This document shows, one piece after another, positions 5,430-7,828 of a DNA stretch of 7,828 nucleotides (within the stretch, counting starts at the first letter, position 1; each line of letters starts with the position of its first letter). Made by a program: the position numbers and the translations under genes. The stretch lies in assembly GCA_964385465.1 (NCBI GenBank), contig CAYLPJ010000113.1, forward strand, positions 1 to 7,828, in the 5' to 3' direction. Source of the DNA: CAYLPJ01 sp964385465 (GTDB lineage Bacteria; Planctomycetota; Phycisphaerae; SM23-33). Under the pieces are notes generated by a model. The model was not told the DNA's origin. It saw nothing but the letters and a program-made list of their open reading frames with translations, and did no database searches.

Positions 5430-6914
5430 TCAGCGGAAGCGGAAGACGCCCACCGAGATCACGATGCCCTTGGGGTTGTAGTAGTGGGCGCAGAAGCGGG
5501 CGGAGTCCAGGGCGGTCAGCACCAGGCCGTAGTAGTTGCCCTTGGAGGCGCTCAGCACCTCGTCGGCGGTCGGCCCGGCCCGGCGGGCGTTGCTGACCCG
5601 CTCGAAGTGCCCGTGGAAGCGGCCGAGGGCGTCGACGGCGTCGGCCTTCATCCGATCGCCGGGTCGATATTGAAGGTCCGAGGAGCCCTGGTAGGACGGC
5701 GGGTAGAGCCTGGCCTCGGCCTGGCCGTTCTCGTAGAACAGCAGCCCGCCCCAGGCCGAGCGATCGTCCTGGCGGTCGCTGTCGGCCATGCGCCGAAGCG
5801 CCTGCTGCACGCGGGGGCGGCGGAGCATCTCGTCGATCAGCAGCAGGTTCCACAGGTCGGCCATCGAGAGGCTCTCGACGTGCTTGCTGAACCGGTCGGT
5901 GTAATCGTACAGCCCGCTGCGGCGGTCGACCACGCGGGGGACGTGCTTGCGCCGCAGGAAGCTCTGGGCCAACTCCAGGATCAACTGCGTACGGCGGAGG
6001 TTCTTGCGCATCGGGTCCAGCGCCAGCCGGCTGAGCAGGTGGAAGTCCCGGATGTTGAACCGGTAGCCCGAGGTCTCCTTCCACGACGCGTACAGCGTGG
6101 CCGCGTCGTCGAGCAGCGAGCCCCGCCGGCGCAGGATCGCCGCGCAGGTGTTCACTTCCTTCGGCGTGGCGGGCAGGTAGTCGAACCTCGTCAGGAACGC
6201 CTGCATCGCGCCGATCTGCTCGGTCCGCGGCGTCAGCGCGCGAACGCGGGCGGCCAGCGACTCGTGGGTGACCCGCGCGGTCAGCAGGCCCAGGGCCTCG
6301 TCCCGCGCGGCGAAATCGGGGTTGTTGACGGCCTCCAGCAGCGCGCCATGCCACTTCTTCCCCGTTACCCGCTCGACGATCAGCCGGTAGCGCGGCTCCG
6401 ACGGACCCGTCGGCGACTCCGCCGCCCACATCCGCACGATGTCCGCCAGCACGCCCGGGGTGGGGTTGCGGGCCAGCCAGTCCAGCACCTCCCGGGCCAG
6501 CTCGCTGTCAGGCTCCAACTCCGGCAGCAGGCCCACCACGTACGGGCCCATCTCCCCCTCGCCTTCCTGGAGCAGGACGCTCAGGACGGTCTCGCGGAAG
6601 ACCGGGCCGCTGCCCTCGTCGGCCAGCGCCGCCGCCAACTGCCGCCGCACGTCCGGGTCGGTCCCGCCGAGGTGGGCCACGACCGCCAGCGAGGCCGCAC
6701 GCTGCTCTTCGGGCAGCTCGGTATCCAGCGCCCGGCGCAGGTTGTGCAGCAGGACGGTGCGGACGGGGTAGGGGTCGTCCCCGCCGGCGGCCCGGCGGTA
6801 CTCGTCGAGGCTCTGGGGCGGGCGGTCGACGGTATGGACCTCGCACCCCGCGGCCAGCAGGGCCGCGGCCAAGACCGCCCCACGGAAGATGGCGTTGCGT
6901 ATCGGCAATTCCAT
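5430..6914 (-). CDS. Large lipoprotein with HEAT-like N-terminal part and JAB/MPN-like C-terminal domain
   Basis: This 494-aa protein begins with a lipoprotein signal: Arg6 and Arg11, a hydrophobic core and the lipobox LAAGC, with Cys24 as the lipidated residue. Residues about 50-165 are short paired helices with repeated Leu/Ala spacing and DPDVRRQLAAAL-type turns, like HEAT repeats. The middle (about 200-380) is helical and unrecognised. Residues about 386-494 look like a JAB/MPN fold: the WGGLLFYENG strand (388-397), FHGHFE (433-438) at the JAMM HxH position, PTADEV (448-453) near the S-x-x-D position, and a final YYGLVLTALDSARFCAHYYN strand pair. A glutamate is not seen where JAMM enzymes have their catalytic Glu, so metal-dependent peptidase activity is doubtful. 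The protein probably faces the periplasm as a scaffold. No clear ribosome site precedes ATG 6914. This fold call is inference. Confidence 0.85.
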   Translation of the reverse strand: MELPIRNAIFRGAVLAAALLAAGCEVHTVDRPPQSLDEYRRAAGGDDPYPVRTVLLHNLRRALDTELPEEQRAASLAVVAHLGGTDPDVRRQLAAALADEGSGPVFRETVLSVLLQEGEGEMGPYVVGLLPELEPDSELAREVLDWLARNPTPGVLADIVRMWAAESPTGPSEPRYRLIVERVTGKKWHGALLEAVNNPDFAARDEALGLLTARVTHESLAARVRALTPRTEQIGAMQAFLTRFDYLPATPKEVNTCAAILRRRGSLLDDAATLYASWKETSGYRFNIRDFHLLSRLALDPMRKNLRRTQLILELAQSFLRRKHVPRVVDRRSGLYDYTDRFSKHVESLSMADLWNLLLIDEMLRRPRVQQALRRMADSDRQDDRSAWGGLLFYENGQAEARLYPPSYQGSSDLQYRPGDRMKADAVDALGRFHGHFERVSNARRAGPTADEVLSASKGNYYGLVLTALDSARFCAHYYNPKGIVISVGVFRFR

Positions 6915-6961
6915 TGCGCCGCTTTCGGACCAGTTCCCAGTCCCGGCATCCTTGCCACGGA

Positions 6962-6991
6962 ATTCTACCGCCGGCGTGCGGGGGAATACAA
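6962..6991 (-). promoter_or_regulatory. Candidate promoter of the large lipoprotein gene
   Basis: On the minus strand, TTGTAT (6991-6986) and TAGAAT (6967-6962) are 18 bp apart. The predicted +1 near 6955 gives a leader of about 40 nt to the ATG at 6914. It lies in the 170-bp divergent spacer, about 55 bp from the tyrS -35, so the two promoters do not overlap. Confidence 0.5.
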
Positions 6992-7045
6992 GGCGGCGAT
7001 TCGGAGGTCGGCGAGGCCCGGCATCGCCAACGCCCCGGCGGTTTC

Positions 7046-7074
7046 TTGCATCGGCCCGGGGGCACCGCTAGACT
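7046..7074 (+). promoter_or_regulatory. Promoter of tyrS with a very short leader
   Basis: TTGCAT (7046-7051) is 17 bp from TAGACT (7069-7074). The predicted +1 near 7081 lies about 4 nt before the ATG at 7085. No ribosome site and no T-box or other tRNA-sensing leader can fit between them, so tyrS control by a leader riboswitch is excluded if this is the main promoter. Confidence 0.6.
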
Positions 7075-7084
7075 CTCGGGCCTT

Positions 7085-7828
7085 ATGAGCGAGATCAGCG
7101 AAGACATCCGGAACCAGGCCCGGGCCCTGACGCGGGGCTGCGAGGCGCTGTATACCGAAGAGGAACTGGGCCGCCGGCTGGCCTCCGCGGCGGCCGAGGG
7201 CAGGCAACTGCGGATCAAGCTCGGGCTGGACCCGACCGCGCCGGACATCCACCTCGGCCACACCGTGGTCCTGCGGAAGATGCGCCAGTTCCAGGACCTC
7301 GGGCACAAGGCGGTGATGATCATCGGCGACTACACCGCGCGGATCGGCGACCCGACCGGGCAGAACACCACCCGGCCGGTGCTGACCGGCGAGCAGATCG
7401 ACGCCAACGCCCGGACCTACTTCGAGCAGGCCGGACGGGTGCTGGACACCTCCGACGAGAAGCTCGAGATCCGCTACAACAGCGAGTGGCTGGCGGACCT
7501 GCGCCTCGCCGACGTCGTCAAGCTCGCCGGGCAGATGACCGTCGCCCGGATGATGGAGCGCGACACGTTCGAGAAGCGCTACAGGGCGGGGATCGCCATC
7601 GGCGTCCACGAGTTTCTCTACCCGCTGATGCAGGGCTACGACAGCGTGTGCATCGCCGCCGACGTCGAGCTCGGCGGGACCGACCAGACCTTCAACCTTC
7701 TTTTGGCCCGGGAGATTCAGCGGGAGTACGGCCGGACCCCCCAGGCGATCCTTACCCTGCCGCTGCTCGAGGGGACCGACGGGGTCCAGAAGATGTCGAA
7801 GTCGCTGGGCAACTACATCGGGGTCAGC
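7085..7828 (+). CDS. tyrS: Tyrosyl-tRNA synthetase, 3' end outside the window
   Basis: The first 248 residues of a class I aminoacyl-tRNA synthetase are present; it charges tRNA-Tyr with tyrosine in the cytosol. The catalytic domain is complete in its key parts: KLGLDPTAPDIHLGHT (45-60), where HLGH (56-59) is the HIGH motif; GDYTARIGDPTGQ (81-93); the AADVELGGTDQTFN segment (191-204) of the tyrosine pocket; and KMSKS (236-240). The KLGLDPTAPDIHLGH wording marks the TyrRS group of roughly 400 residues rather than the E. coli-type one. The anticodon-binding and S4-like C-terminal parts would follow beyond 7828. There is no stop codon in the window, so the gene is partial only because of the edge. 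It is divergent from the lipoprotein gene and has a promoter about 10 bp before the ATG. Confidence 0.97.
   Translation, partial: MSEISEDIRNQARALTRGCEALYTEEELGRRLASAAAEGRQLRIKLGLDPTAPDIHLGHTVVLRKMRQFQDLGHKAVMIIGDYTARIGDPTGQNTTRPVLTGEQIDANARTYFEQAGRVLDTSDEKLEIRYNSEWLADLRLADVVKLAGQMTVARMMERDTFEKRYRAGIAIGVHEFLYPLMQGYDSVCIAADVELGGTDQTFNLLLAREIQREYGRTPQAILTLPLLEGTDGVQKMSKSLGNYIGVS

Noticed and set aside
4636..6429. A 597-codon minus-strand open frame over the DUF151 gene and part of the lipoprotein gene
   Set aside because: It is out of frame with the lipoprotein gene and antisense to the clear DUF151 protein, with no recognisable domain or ribosome site.
5391..7088. A 565-codon plus-strand open frame antisense to the large lipoprotein gene
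   Set aside because: The opposite strand encodes a lipobox, helical repeats and a patterned C-terminal domain; this frame gives only low-complexity sequence.

Overview
This is a GC-rich (roughly 70%) bacterial chromosomal window with seven supportable protein genes. The gene content suggests a planctomycete, perhaps of the Phycisphaerae type: two lipoproteins of planctomycete style (one PEGA, one ending in a JAB/MPN-like domain), a stand-alone double-ACT protein, a bifunctional-nuclease (DUF151) protein and a tyrosyl-tRNA synthetase. That assignment is inference from protein style, not from a marker gene.

Layout. Positions 1-272 hold about 1.7 copies of a 163-bp non-coding tandem repeat that appears to continue off the left edge. 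Next, on the minus strand, is a patatin-like phospholipase (302-1324). A 191-bp divergent spacer separates it from an unknown membrane-anchored protein on the plus strand (1516-2541). The 3' end of that gene overlaps by 47 bp a convergent PEGA lipoprotein gene (2495-2890, minus). A 91-bp divergent spacer with an inverted repeat leads to a double-ACT protein (2982-3455, plus), then a FAD-dependent oxidoreductase-like protein (3518-4639, plus) and a DUF151 nuclease-domain protein (4780-5382, plus). A nested GC-rich hairpin lies between the last of these and a convergent large lipoprotein gene (5430-6914, minus). A 170-bp divergent spacer then leads to tyrS (7085 onward, plus), which is cut by the right edge.

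How the genes relate. Nothing here looks like one pathway, defence island or mobile element. The genes are mostly single units, each with its own promoter-like sequence. The most coherent signal is regulatory. Four plus-strand genes (1516, 3518, 4780, 7085) have a TTGC-type -35 exactly 17 bp from a TA---T -10. In 1516, 3518 and 7085, and at the perfect TATAAT before 2982, the -10 sits only 6-10 bp before the ATG and there is no convincing ribosome binding site, which predicts leaderless or nearly leaderless mRNAs. The genes with a Shine-Dalgarno sequence (1324, 4780) have promoter candidates further upstream. I did not find a convincing new defence or biosynthetic system.
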